From contig NZ_ATDP01000107.1 of the NCBI RefSeq assembly GCF_000445105.1, forward strand, positions 124,001 through 188,000: a DNA stretch of 64,000 nucleotides. Reading direction: 5' to 3'. Shown piece after piece: positions 53,535 to 62,788 of the stretch (positions are counted from its first letter, which is position 1; every line of letters begins with the position of its first letter). The position numbers were made by a program, and so were the translations under genes. This DNA is from Sphingobium lactosutens DS20 (GTDB lineage: Bacteria > Pseudomonadota > Alphaproteobacteria > Sphingomonadales > Sphingomonadaceae). The notes beneath the pieces are model-generated. The model was not told the DNA's origin. It did not search any database and was given only the letters and a program-made list of their open reading frames with translations.

Positions 53535-54752
53535 TCAGGGGCGTGAACCATATCCGGCCTGCTCCCCGCGCTTAGCGAGGTTGGGCAGGAATAGGGCAAC
53601 GCCGGCGCACCAAAGACTGGGCCACAAGAGCAGCTGAAGTATCTCGGACGGGTGGAGATGCGCATTGAGGGCGAGGGTTACGAGCAAGGGACCGAGAACG
53701 GCTCCGATGCGACCGATCCCGCTTGCCCAGCCCGTGCCGGTGGACCTCGAGGCATCGGCGTAAAGCTGAGGCGTGACGGACCCGAGCATCAAGGATCCAC
53801 CATAAGATGTGAAGCCGATGACGAGAATTGCCAGCAACCAGTGATTGCTCCCGCCGAGGCCGATCCATGCGAACGCCGCGGCCGCGACAAAATGTGCGCT
53901 CACGAACGCCAACTTCATCAATCCCCTGTCGGCAAGGGCGCCAAGTACAATGCCGCCAGCGATGCCCGCGAGTGCAAGGAGGCCGGCAACCCGCTGGGCC
54001 TGGGCGCTTTCCCAGCCCGCACCGATCAGTAGCGTTGGGAGCCAAGCGGTCAGCGCGTAGGTCACGATCAGATTGGCAGGCATGATCAGCCACAGCAGGA
54101 GGGACGTACGGCGGTGATCCTGGTCGAAGAGCGCCCTCACCGCCGACAAGGGCGTAGCCGATCGCGATCTTGCCGCGCCGCTGGGTTTGGGCGCAGCAAG
54201 AGACAGCCAAAGCATGAGCGCGCACAACGCCGGCATGACCGCGCCCACGAGGAAAATCGATCGCCAGCCCCCCAATCCAATGATCGTCGGGGCCGCCATG
54301 CCCGCCAAGAAGGATCCCAGCCCGGTGGAAACCACAACTGCTGTCACGATAAGAGTGCGATGCTTGGGCGCAACATTATTGGAAACGAGGGACACGGAAA
54401 CCGGTACGGCGCATCCTATTCCGCAACCCACCAGCACACGCGTCGCAGTCAGTGCGGGAATCGATTCAACCACGGCGGTGAGCAGTGAACCCGCGGAGAC
54501 GAGCAGCATGGACGCGATCAGCATGCGCTGCGGCCCGAGACGGTCGCCGAGTGGCGTCAGGCCCAGTGCGCCGATGATCATGCCAATCACCGTGGCTGTC
54601 AACGCCGGGCCATATTGCGCCGGAGCCACGCCATGTTCCTGCGCCATCAGCGGGACCGCAAGCCCCAGGGACTGCAGATCATAGCCGTCGACGAGACAGC
54701 ATAATGCGGCCAACGCCACGATGAACTTTGAGGACGAGGGTTCCGAGGACAT
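53535..54752 (-). CDS. MFS transporter, AAHS (aromatic acid:H+ symporter) type
   Basis: A 405-residue protein with 12 predicted membrane segments. Segment 1 has the DGYDLQ motif, with the Asp needed in PcaK-like carriers, and the loop 2-3 motif is PLGDRLGPQRML. It would import an aromatic or related organic acid for the surrounding catabolic genes. It sits in the same direction as the lyase downstream. Confidence 0.88.
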   Translation of the reverse strand: MSSEPSSSKFIVALAALCCLVDGYDLQSLGLAVPLMAQEHGVAPAQYGPALTATVIGMIIGALGLTPLGDRLGPQRMLIASMLLVSAGSLLTAVVESIPALTATRVLVGCGIGCAVPVSVSLVSNNVAPKHRTLIVTAVVVSTGLGSFLAGMAAPTIIGLGGWRSIFLVGAVMPALCALMLWLSLAAPKPSGAARSRSATPLSAVRALFDQDHRRTSLLLWLIMPANLIVTYALTAWLPTLLIGAGWESAQAQRVAGLLALAGIAGGIVLGALADRGLMKLAFVSAHFVAAAAFAWIGLGGSNHWLLAILVIGFTSYGGSLMLGSVTPQLYADASRSTGTGWASGIGRIGAVLGPLLVTLALNAHLHPSEILQLLLWPSLWCAGVALFLPNLAKRGEQAGYGSRP

Positions 54753-54817
54753 TTCGCCTGAATGCCGAAGCGCGCCGGATGCGTCTTGATAACCCCTGCC
54801 AAAAATCGGTGTGGGAT

Positions 54818-55909
54818 TCAGCGCGCCTCGGGGAGCGGCCCCACGGCGGCCATCAACTTACCCGAATTCCCTCCCGTCATGAGCAATTTAAACGCTGCCG
54901 GGATGGCTTCAATTCCATCGAGGATATGCGATGGTTTGACCTTCAGCCGGCCTTGTGAATAGAGGCCGCGCAACTCGGCGAAATAGCTTGTCCGATGCGC
55001 CTCGAAATCGCTGAGCCAGAACGGAATCAACTGCACGTTCCGCTGAAGAAGGGTGGAGATGTTCTCGAAGCGGTACGATTTCTCTGCCGCGTTGCCGTAG
55101 TCCGACAGGGCACCGCAAATTATAACGCGGCTGCGAAACTTCATCTGCGGCAGCACTGTATCGAGCAACGCGCCGCCGACATTATCGAAGAAGGTATCCA
55201 CGCCCTCCGGTGCGACCGCGGTAAGCTGGGCCGCCACATCCTCCCGGTGATCAACCGCTCCATCCAGACCGTAATAATCTTCGAGAAGAGCGCATTTTTC
55301 AGCGCCGCCGGCGATACCAATCACGCGTGCGCCCATCACCTTCGCAAGCTGCGCCGCAACCGAGCCCGTCGCGCCTGCGGCCGCGGAGACCAGCACCGTT
55401 TGGCCAAGCTGGACGTTCGCGACGTGTTTGATGCCGCAACTCGCCGCCATGCCGGTGTGCGACAACAGACTGAGGTACAGATCCGGGGTAATGCCGTCTG
55501 CGGTGTCCACCTTCTGCACTGACAGGATTCCACCTCTGCCGGCACCGTTTCCGATCCCGTCTTTGTGCACGACGGAATATTCCGACATCTCGGCGCTCAC
55601 GAGAACGAGGTCACCGGGCTCGATTCCATCGGCTCGTGAATGCATGACCTCGCCGACGACCTGGCCTGTCATCGCGTCGCCGGGTCCGATTGGAATATAG
55701 GGCGCCATCATTCGCACCCACATGACATGCGCGGGATCAAGCGACACGTAGATCGCTCGCAAGAGCACCTCATCCAGCCCTACCTCTCGGACAGGCCGTT
55801 CCTCGATCGCGAGCGCGCCAACAATGTCATCCAGATCTTTGGCCGCACGCTTAAGGATCACGGAACGCGTGGTTGTGGGGAGGTGCGAGGGAGAGGATTT
55901 AGAGGTCAT
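54818..55909 (-). CDS. NADP-dependent MDR oxidoreductase (leukotriene B4 dehydrogenase-like)
   Basis: A 363-residue medium-chain reductase without zinc ligands. YVSLDPAHVMWV and MTGQVVGEVMHSRADGIEPGDLVL open it. The nucleotide loop VLVSAAAGATGSVAAQLAKVMGARVIGIAGG and FFDNVGGALLDTVL follow the CurA/PTGR class, which reduces alpha,beta-unsaturated carbonyls. ATG 55909 is chosen; longer in-frame sequence upstream is unlike the family. Confidence 0.88.
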   Translation of the reverse strand: MTSKSSPSHLPTTTRSVILKRAAKDLDDIVGALAIEERPVREVGLDEVLLRAIYVSLDPAHVMWVRMMAPYIPIGPGDAMTGQVVGEVMHSRADGIEPGDLVLVSAEMSEYSVVHKDGIGNGAGRGGILSVQKVDTADGITPDLYLSLLSHTGMAASCGIKHVANVQLGQTVLVSAAAGATGSVAAQLAKVMGARVIGIAGGAEKCALLEDYYGLDGAVDHREDVAAQLTAVAPEGVDTFFDNVGGALLDTVLPQMKFRSRVIICGALSDYGNAAEKSYRFENISTLLQRNVQLIPFWLSDFEAHRTSYFAELRGLYSQGRLKVKPSHILDGIEAIPAAFKLLMTGGNSGKLMAAVGPLPEAR

Positions 55910-56156
55910 ATTGACTGAATGCTCCCACGCCGACGGCGCGTCTTGACCCTTACTGCCAAAAATCCCTGCCTCGCAGAGGCCTTGCCGGACCAGCAAGCGG
56001 CTTAAACGCGCCATTCTGGTCATTTCGAAACCGCGCCGGTGGCGCTCTCGCGCAAATGATTGGCTCACACTTTCAATTAGGCGGACCCAACACGCGCTAC
56101 AGCAGCGCAATGGAGCGCCTTGGCGCGCGTATAACTAATAACGGAGGGAGAGACTG

Positions 56157-58514
56157 ATGCGATTTGCACTTTCGAAGGCCGCACTAACAATCGGCGTGAG
56201 TGCCCTGTCCATTGCGACGGCGGCCGCTCAGGAGTCGCAGCCCGCCAGTCAGGAATCTACGGATACGGCAGCTTCGGGAACGACCGAAGGCGACATCATC
56301 GTCACCGCCCAACGCCGCAGCCAGCGGCTCCAGGACGTTCCGGTCGCCGTATCGGTAGTCAGCGGCGATGCGCTTAACAACCAGAACCTCAAAACGCTCG
56401 AAGATGTCGGAACGCGCCTTCCGAACGTGAAGATCACGACGGGCTCTCTCGTCAACCAGATCAACGTCCGTGGTGTTGGCTCGGGGCAGAATGCCGGTTT
56501 CGAGCAGTCGGTGGCCACCTTCGTCGACGGCGTCTATCGCAGCCGTTCGCTCTCGTCGCGCGCCGCGCTGTTCGACATCGAGCAGGTCGAGGTCCTCAAG
56601 GGGCCGCAAACAACCTTCTTCGGCGCAAACGCGATCGCCGGCGCGCTCAACATCACGACGCGCAAGCCGAAATTCGAGTTCGGCTATGATGCGAGCGCGT
56701 TGTATGCCTTCGAGGACGGGGAATATAATGTCGAGGCGGGCGTAAACATCCCCTTGGCGCCGACCTTCGCGATCCGGGCCGCCGGCCGACTCGCCGGAAT
56801 GGACGGATATATCGATAATAACTATCTCAACGAAAAGGGTCCGCGCGATCGGACTCAGCAGGCTCGAATCTCGGCCGCGTGGGAACCGTCCGATGCGTTT
56901 CGCTCCGATCTGCGCTTCGACTATTTCCGGTCGCGCACCAAGAACATCTATTCCGCCGTTCTCGAAACCTGCCCCGCTCCTGCGCCGATCGTAGAAGGTC
57001 CCGGGGGCAGTTGTTCGCAATATCTGGCTGCCGGCGGCACGCCACGCCGATCGCTAGGCTATGACAGCGTGTCGCCCGACACCTTCGCGAATGTCAATTT
57101 CAAGGAAGTCGCCTGGACGAACTCGCTGGACGTCGGTGCGGGATCGATCACGGCAATTACGGCCTATATCGACCAGACCGTCAACGCCAAGACGCAACCG
57201 ATCCCGGTCCCCTTGGCAAGTGCCGTCGGCGGCGTCGAAGGTCTGCCCATCTGGCTCGGCGAACGCTACCATCAGTTCAGCCAGGAACTGCGCTACCAGT
57301 CGGACACGGACGGGCCCGTCGACTATATGTTCGGTGGCTATTATTCGGGTGGTCGCCTCGAAAATTACAACTATGTCGGCTTCCTCTTCCTGCCGTTCGG
57401 CGCGTTCAATCCGCTCGGCACGACGAATGCGACAACGCCCGTCACCGGCCGACCGAACCTGACGCAGGAAGACCGGACCTTGTCGGCTTTCGCGTCGTTG
57501 ACCTGGCGGCCCGTCGAGCATCTGCGCATCAACCTGGGTGCCCGTTACTCCAACATCCGTAAAACGGCTGTCCGCGATGTCCAATTTGGTGCGTCGCCCG
57601 GCGCGAACCCGGCGACTTACGTGCCGTTCGATGCGGCAACCCAGAATGTCTACGCCGCCATTCTCGGCGCGGATCTGGGACAATTCGCAAAGCCGCGTCG
57701 TGTCGATGACAAGTTCATGCCATCGGTCGGCATCCAATATGATGTGGCGCCCGACGTCATGGTCTATGCGACCTACAGCAAGGGGTTCAAGGCAGGCGGA
57801 TATAGCGCGGCCTCGCTTGCAAACGCCTTCGAGCCTGAGACGGTCGATGCCTATGAAGTCGGCCTCAAGGGGCAGTTCCTCGATCGACGGCTGACCTTCA
57901 ACACCGCCCTTTTCCGCAGCGACTATAAGAATCTGCAGGAATCGACGATCGTTATCAGCACCGCGGGTACGATCATCTCGCTCGTTCAGAATGCGGCCAG
58001 CTCGCGCTCGCAGGGCATCGAAATGAGCGGCCAGTACCGCGCCAATGATTGGCTCACCCTGAATGCCGACGTCGCCTATCTCGATGCGAAATATCGCAGC
58101 TATCCGGCGGGCGCCTGTACGGTCCTTGGCAATTTCCAGTCGACGACTTGCACGCAGAATCTGTCGGGCAAGCGCCGTCCCTATGCCCCTGAATGGAGCG
58201 GTAACGTCGGCGTCACCGCAGCCGTGCCGATCGGCGACTATCAGCTCAGGATCGCGCCGTCGCTCTACTTCAGCTCGAAATTCTTCGAGTCCGCGACCGC
58301 CGACCCGCTGCTTCAGCAGGACGGCTTTGCCAAGGTCGATCTGCAGATCGCTTTCGGCCCGCAGGACGAGCGTTGGCAGATCGCCCTCATCGGCAAGAAT
58401 TTGACCGACAAGGCGACCGCTGGCTTCCGTCAGCAGATGACCAACTCGTCGGCCGTTTATGCCTTTCCGGACCGTCCGCGGTCGATCGCGGTCCAGTTCC
58501 GCATCAAGGGTTGA
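56157..58514 (+). CDS. TonB-dependent outer-membrane receptor
   Basis: A 785-residue receptor. Signal peptide to about residue 24, TonB box GDIIVTAQRR, plug signatures VPVAVSVVSGDAL and VATFVDGVYRSRS, and a barrel ending FPDRPRSIAVQFRIKG. No STN domain is seen, so it is a plain transporter, unlike the receptor at 26523. It is of the FecA/PupB-unrelated sphingomonad type often linked to aromatic uptake. It follows the MDR gene divergently and ends inside the LysR gene's 3' end. Confidence 0.92.
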   Translation: MRFALSKAALTIGVSALSIATAAAQESQPASQESTDTAASGTTEGDIIVTAQRRSQRLQDVPVAVSVVSGDALNNQNLKTLEDVGTRLPNVKITTGSLVNQINVRGVGSGQNAGFEQSVATFVDGVYRSRSLSSRAALFDIEQVEVLKGPQTTFFGANAIAGALNITTRKPKFEFGYDASALYAFEDGEYNVEAGVNIPLAPTFAIRAAGRLAGMDGYIDNNYLNEKGPRDRTQQARISAAWEPSDAFRSDLRFDYFRSRTKNIYSAVLETCPAPAPIVEGPGGSCSQYLAAGGTPRRSLGYDSVSPDTFANVNFKEVAWTNSLDVGAGSITAITAYIDQTVNAKTQPIPVPLASAVGGVEGLPIWLGERYHQFSQELRYQSDTDGPVDYMFGGYYSGGRLENYNYVGFLFLPFGAFNPLGTTNATTPVTGRPNLTQEDRTLSAFASLTWRPVEHLRINLGARYSNIRKTAVRDVQFGASPGANPATYVPFDAATQNVYAAILGADLGQFAKPRRVDDKFMPSVGIQYDVAPDVMVYATYSKGFKAGGYSAASLANAFEPETVDAYEVGLKGQFLDRRLTFNTALFRSDYKNLQESTIVISTAGTIISLVQNAASSRSQGIEMSGQYRANDWLTLNADVAYLDAKYRSYPAGACTVLGNFQSTTCTQNLSGKRRPYAPEWSGNVGVTAAVPIGDYQLRIAPSLYFSSKFFESATADPLLQQDGFAKVDLQIAFGPQDERWQIALIGKNLTDKATAGFRQQMTNSSAVYAFPDRPRSIAVQFRIKG

Positions 58515-59415
58515 GTGGGGGGTGGAGGCGTTTCGTCAGGAACGCCTCCAATTCCCGTGCAGGTTCGGATTGTGGTCGTATGGCCGATTTATACAGAGCG
58601 ACGCGCCTGACCGCAGACGGCCCCTCAACTGGGCGTGCAATGACACCAAGCTTGCTGCCAAGTGGTTCGACATATTTGGGCGAAAAGGTCACGCCCAGAC
58701 CCGCCGCGGCCATGCCCAGCGCCGTCACGAGGCTTTCGACGACCTCGACTTCCGGCATCTCTTCATCGCCAAAGACCATACTGATCTGGGGCTTGATGCT
58801 GTCTTCATGGTCGCGGCCTGCCGCAAAGACACGCCGCCCCGACAAATCCCCCCAACCGAGTTGCGGCATCCCGATAAGCGGATCGTCAGGCGCAAGCCAA
58901 AGCACCCATTCGCTTTCGAACAGCAGGACATGTTCGACATCGGAATGGCTGTGCCGGACCGGACCGATCGCGAGATCGGCTTCCCCGATTGATACACGAT
59001 CACCCAGCCATTCGACCGCCGCGTCAACGATGCGAACCGATGTACGAGGCTGCACAGCGCAATATTCGGCGAGGAGTGGCGGAAGGAGCGTCGCCGCGAT
59101 CGCCATCGGAGCCGCGACCCTGACAATGTCGGTCGCGTGGTTGCGAATTTCGATCGCCGCGGCCTGTGCCCGCGAAATTTGGCGCTGCACGGCCAGCGCC
59201 GCAGGCAAGAACTCGCGACCTGCCGCCGTCAAGACAACCTTTCGCGTTGTGCGCTCGAAAAGCGCGAAGCCCAAGGAAAGCTCGAGATCCGTGATGAGGT
59301 TGCTGATCGCCGAGGGCGAAAGATGCAGCCGTTTTGCCGCCTGGCTGAAGCTGTTGAGCTCAGCCGCAGCGATGCAAGCGTCGAGTTGGCGCGGGGTAAA
59401 TCGGGGCAATGCCAT
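58504..59415 (-). CDS. LysR-family regulator of the meta-cleavage operon
   Basis: A 303-residue LysR protein: FTPRQLDACIAAAELNSFSQAAKRLHLSPSAISNLITDLELSLGFALFERTTR is the winged helix, followed by the effector-binding domain. It is divergent from the aldehyde dehydrogenase gene with 96 bases between, so it probably controls the operon starting at 59512. Its last 11 bases overlap the receptor gene end on the other strand. Confidence 0.9.
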   Translation of the reverse strand: MALPRFTPRQLDACIAAAELNSFSQAAKRLHLSPSAISNLITDLELSLGFALFERTTRKVVLTAAGREFLPAALAVQRQISRAQAAAIEIRNHATDIVRVAAPMAIAATLLPPLLAEYCAVQPRTSVRIVDAAVEWLGDRVSIGEADLAIGPVRHSHSDVEHVLLFESEWVLWLAPDDPLIGMPQLGWGDLSGRRVFAAGRDHEDSIKPQISMVFGDEEMPEVEVVESLVTALGMAAAGLGVTFSPKYVEPLGSKLGVIARPVEGPSAVRRVALYKSAIRPQSEPARELEAFLTKRLHPPLNP

Positions 59416-59511
59416 AGGTGATTATTATACACAGAATGTGAAAAGTCTTCCAGAACTATTCACTTAATCTGACCACCGAATTCCCATAAGAGCCAACGAA
59501 AGGAGCAATTC

Positions 59512-60984
59512 ATGGGCCATCATCTGACCGTCAGCGGCGTCGCTGTCGACACGCGACATTATATTGACGGCGAGCGTGTATCCGGGCGCGAGACATTCGG
59601 CATTTTTTCGCCGATCGATCAGCGCGATCTGGGCGAAATATCGCAGGGCGATGCCGCCGATTGCGATCGCGCCGTGACCGCGGCCACGCGCGCATTTCCG
59701 AGCTGGGCGGCTCTCGGCGCCGAGGGCCGTCTTCCCTATCTTCGTCGTTTCGCCGAAGAAATCGGCAAGCGTGCAGACGACTTTTGCCTAGCCGAATCCA
59801 ACGATGCGGGCGTTCTCCTGTCCCGCATGCAGCACGGCGTTGTGCCGCGGGCGATGCAGAACATTCTTTTCTTCGCCGAAGCGGCGCTGACGCTGCAAGA
59901 TAAGACCATCAATACCAAGCAGGCCGTCCACTACGTTCGCCACGATCCAGCCGGGGTCGCGGTGATCATCACGCCGTGGAATGCCCCGCTGATGCTTTCG
60001 ACGTGGAAGATCGGACCGGCTCTTGCCGCCGGCAACACGGTGATCGTCAAGCCGCCAGAATGGGCTCCGCTCACCTGTTCGCTTCTCGCCGACGCCGCCG
60101 AGGCTGCTGGGTTGCCGCCGGGCGTCTTCAATCTGGTCCAGGGTAGCGGTGCTGTTACCGGTGCCTCCTTGGTGTCTGATCCCCGCGTTCGCCGAATTTC
60201 CTTCACGGGCTCCGTTCCGACCGCGAAGATCATCGCCGAAGTTGCCGCGCGCAATCTCGTGCCGTGCAGCCTCGAGCTGGGGGGCAAATCCCCGTTCATC
60301 GTGCTCGAGGATGCCGATCTCGATGCCGCAGCCGCCACCGGGGCGCTGATGTATCGGAATGCAACGCAGGTTTGCCTAGCAGGCACGCGATTCCTTGTTC
60401 ACGAACGGGTTCGCGACGCCTTCATCGAGAAGATGCGCGCAATCGTCGGCGAACTTTCGATCGGCGATCCTCGCGAGGCGGCCACGGAAGTGGGACCGAT
60501 TATCCATCCCCGGCAGCTGGAACGCGTCAAGGGCTATGTCGACCGGGCCGTAGCGGCCGGTGCCACGGTCCTGTGGGGCGGGCAAGCAGCTCCCCAGGGT
60601 GGATTGTTCTTCCTGCCGACGATGCTCACCGATGTCGGCGAGGATGCCGAGATCGTCCGCGAAGAAGTGTTCGGTCCGGTACTGGTTCTCCAGACCTTCT
60701 CGGACGACGAAGATGCGATCCGGATGGCGAATGACTCGGTTTATGGGCTGGGGGGCGTCTGCTTCGGCGAAACGGAACATGCGAAGTCGGTTGCTGAACA
60801 TGTTCGCACCGGTTTCATCTGGGTGAACAGCTTCGGCATTCGCGATCTTGAAGCGCCGTTCGGCGGCTGTCGCAACTCGGGCATCGGCCGCGAAGGCGGC
60901 GACTGGAGCTTCGAGTTTTTCAGCGACATCAAGGACGTCATTCTACCGACGGCGCCCTTCAAACCCAGCTTCAGTCACCGATAA
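59512..60984 (+). CDS. Semialdehyde dehydrogenase, HpaE-like
   Basis: A 490-residue NAD-dependent aldehyde dehydrogenase. The catalytic Glu is in LELGGKSPF and the nucleophile Cys in TQVCLAGTR, with SFTGSVPTAK for NAD binding. Family likeness is to 5-carboxymethyl-2-hydroxymuconate semialdehyde dehydrogenase. It would oxidise the ring-fission product of the dioxygenase encoded 14 bases downstream. The ATG follows AAGGAG. Confidence 0.85.
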   Translation: MGHHLTVSGVAVDTRHYIDGERVSGRETFGIFSPIDQRDLGEISQGDAADCDRAVTAATRAFPSWAALGAEGRLPYLRRFAEEIGKRADDFCLAESNDAGVLLSRMQHGVVPRAMQNILFFAEAALTLQDKTINTKQAVHYVRHDPAGVAVIITPWNAPLMLSTWKIGPALAAGNTVIVKPPEWAPLTCSLLADAAEAAGLPPGVFNLVQGSGAVTGASLVSDPRVRRISFTGSVPTAKIIAEVAARNLVPCSLELGGKSPFIVLEDADLDAAAATGALMYRNATQVCLAGTRFLVHERVRDAFIEKMRAIVGELSIGDPREAATEVGPIIHPRQLERVKGYVDRAVAAGATVLWGGQAAPQGGLFFLPTMLTDVGEDAEIVREEVFGPVLVLQTFSDDEDAIRMANDSVYGLGGVCFGETEHAKSVAEHVRTGFIWVNSFGIRDLEAPFGGCRNSGIGREGGDWSFEFFSDIKDVILPTAPFKPSFSHR

Positions 60985-60998
60985 GGAAGGACGCAAAT

Positions 60999-61886
60999 AT
61001 GGGCGAAATCGTCGGGGCGGCACTTGTCTCCCATCACCCGGGTCTGATGCAGACCGAAGACTTCCGCAAGAAAGTCGGCGCCGGATCGGACTCCGACCTT
61101 ATTGCGGGGTATGAGAGGCTGAAAGCCCACATCGATGCCGTGAAGCCGGATGTGCTCGTCATATTCGACACGCACTGGTTCACGACGGGCTTTCATCTCG
61201 TCGATGCCGGCGCCCACTACGCCGGCGACTATATTTCCGACGAGATGCCCTGGTATCTTCATGGGCAGAAATATGACTATCGCGGCGCCCCCGAACTGGC
61301 GAAGCTTGTCCAGGTGGTCGCCGAAGAGTCCAAGGTTCCGGCCCTCGCGATCGACGCGCCTGATCTGCCGCGCCACTATGCTACGATCAATGTGGTCAAT
61401 CTGCTCAAGGCGAAAGAGCGGATCGTGACCGTGAGCAATTGCCAGAATTGCAGCTCCGATGACTTCCTCGAAATGGGGAAGGTTGTGGGCGAAGCGATCC
61501 GCCGCTCGAACAGCCGCGTCGTCCTCCTCGCAAGCGGCGCACTGAGCCACAAGTTCACCGATATCTCGTTCGAGCAGAAGCATGAGCGGATTTTCCACCC
61601 TGATAATCTGTCCAGCGAAGCCAATCACAAGAGCGATCTCGAAGCGATCGCGCTTCTGGAGCAGGGGCGTCACGACGAGATCATCGCTCGCTTCCCGAAC
61701 GAATACCGCAAGATTCCGTGGGAAGGACTCGGCGGGCACTATTTGCAGATGATCGGCGCGCTGGGCGGAGCCGCCTGCCAATCGAAGGGTGAAACCCTGT
61801 CGGAATATGAGAACGCCCGGGGCACGGGCAACATCCACATCTGGTTCGACGTCGAACCCCAGCATCAAGCGGAGGCAGCAGAATGA
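60999..61886 (+). CDS. Class III extradiol ring-cleavage dioxygenase, HpaD-like
   Basis: A 295-residue LigB-superfamily dioxygenase. Iron ligands and catalytic residues are suggested by ALVSHHPGLM and VIFDTHWF near the N-terminus, and by LLASGALSHKF and NEYRKIPWEGLGGHYLQM in the second half. Size and neighbours fit homoprotocatechuate (3,4-dihydroxyphenylacetate) 2,3-dioxygenase. The exact catechol is not provable. It overlaps the FAH gene by four bases. Confidence 0.85.
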   Translation: MGEIVGAALVSHHPGLMQTEDFRKKVGAGSDSDLIAGYERLKAHIDAVKPDVLVIFDTHWFTTGFHLVDAGAHYAGDYISDEMPWYLHGQKYDYRGAPELAKLVQVVAEESKVPALAIDAPDLPRHYATINVVNLLKAKERIVTVSNCQNCSSDDFLEMGKVVGEAIRRSNSRVVLLASGALSHKFTDISFEQKHERIFHPDNLSSEANHKSDLEAIALLEQGRHDEIIARFPNEYRKIPWEGLGGHYLQMIGALGGAACQSKGETLSEYENARGTGNIHIWFDVEPQHQAEAAE

Positions 61887-62785
61887 GTGTATTGGACGGA
61901 CCACGCATCGAGCGCCGCCGTGTCATCGTCGAAGGCACCGCCTATTGGGGGACGATGGAGGATGCCACGACGCTTCTCCTCGACGATGGCCGACGGGTCG
62001 ACCCGACGGAGCTGGTGCATCTGCCGCCGTGCGCCATTCCCCCCTCCAAGATCATCGCGGTGCACATCAGCTATTCGTCGCGTAGCATCGAGACCCGCAA
62101 TAAGCCCGCGCCGACCGAAACGCCGACCTACTTCACCAAGCCGTTCACATCGCTGAACGGGCACAACGGCCAGCTGATCAAGCCCGAAGGCATCAAATAT
62201 CTCAACTATGAAGGCGAGTATGCGGCCGTCATCGGCAAGGTGACGCGCAACATCCTTCCCGAAGAGGCTTGGGATTGCATCGCCGGCTTCGTCCCCCTCC
62301 TCGACATGGGCGCCCAGGATTTTCGCGATACCGATCAGGGCTCCATGTTGCGCGTCAAGGGCATGGACGGCTTCTGTCCGATCGGCCCCGGGATCGTAAC
62401 GGGTGTTGATCCGCGCAAGGAGACCTTGCGGACCTATCGCAACGGGCTGCTGGTCCAGGAAGCGGATATCGGCGAAGAGACCATCTGGGGCGTCGACTAT
62501 CTGATCGCAGACCTCGCCCGCTACATCACCCTGCTTCCGGGCGACATCATCAGCACGGGAACGCCGGCACATTCGCGATCGATCGATCCTGGCGACACCA
62601 TCGAGGTCGAAATCTCCAATATCGGCAGGCTTAAGAGCACGGTTTCCGCAGGGCCTGCGCCGCGCGCGATCGGAATTGGCCATCCGCCGATGGACACCCC
62701 CGAAGTTCGCCGCGTCGCTCTTGGGTTCGACGAACGCGTTCGCGAGGATCTGAAGGCCAATTACAGGGCCGCAGCCAAGGGTTGA
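61883..62785 (+). CDS. FAH-family isomerase/decarboxylase, HpaG-like
   Basis: A 300-residue fumarylacetoacetate-hydrolase fold enzyme. The metal site motif is YEGEYAAVIGK, followed by GSMLRVKGMDGFCPIGPGIVT and GDIISTGTPA. HpaG-type enzymes decarboxylate and isomerise 5-oxopent-3-ene-1,2,5-tricarboxylate to 2-hydroxyhepta-2,4-diene dioate. Order ALDH, dioxygenase, FAH gives the central steps of the homoprotocatechuate meta pathway. Confidence 0.85.
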   Translation: MSVLDGPRIERRRVIVEGTAYWGTMEDATTLLLDDGRRVDPTELVHLPPCAIPPSKIIAVHISYSSRSIETRNKPAPTETPTYFTKPFTSLNGHNGQLIKPEGIKYLNYEGEYAAVIGKVTRNILPEEAWDCIAGFVPLLDMGAQDFRDTDQGSMLRVKGMDGFCPIGPGIVTGVDPRKETLRTYRNGLLVQEADIGEETIWGVDYLIADLARYITLLPGDIISTGTPAHSRSIDPGDTIEVEISNIGRLKSTVSAGPAPRAIGIGHPPMDTPEVRRVALGFDERVREDLKANYRAAAKG

Positions 62786-62788
62786 CCG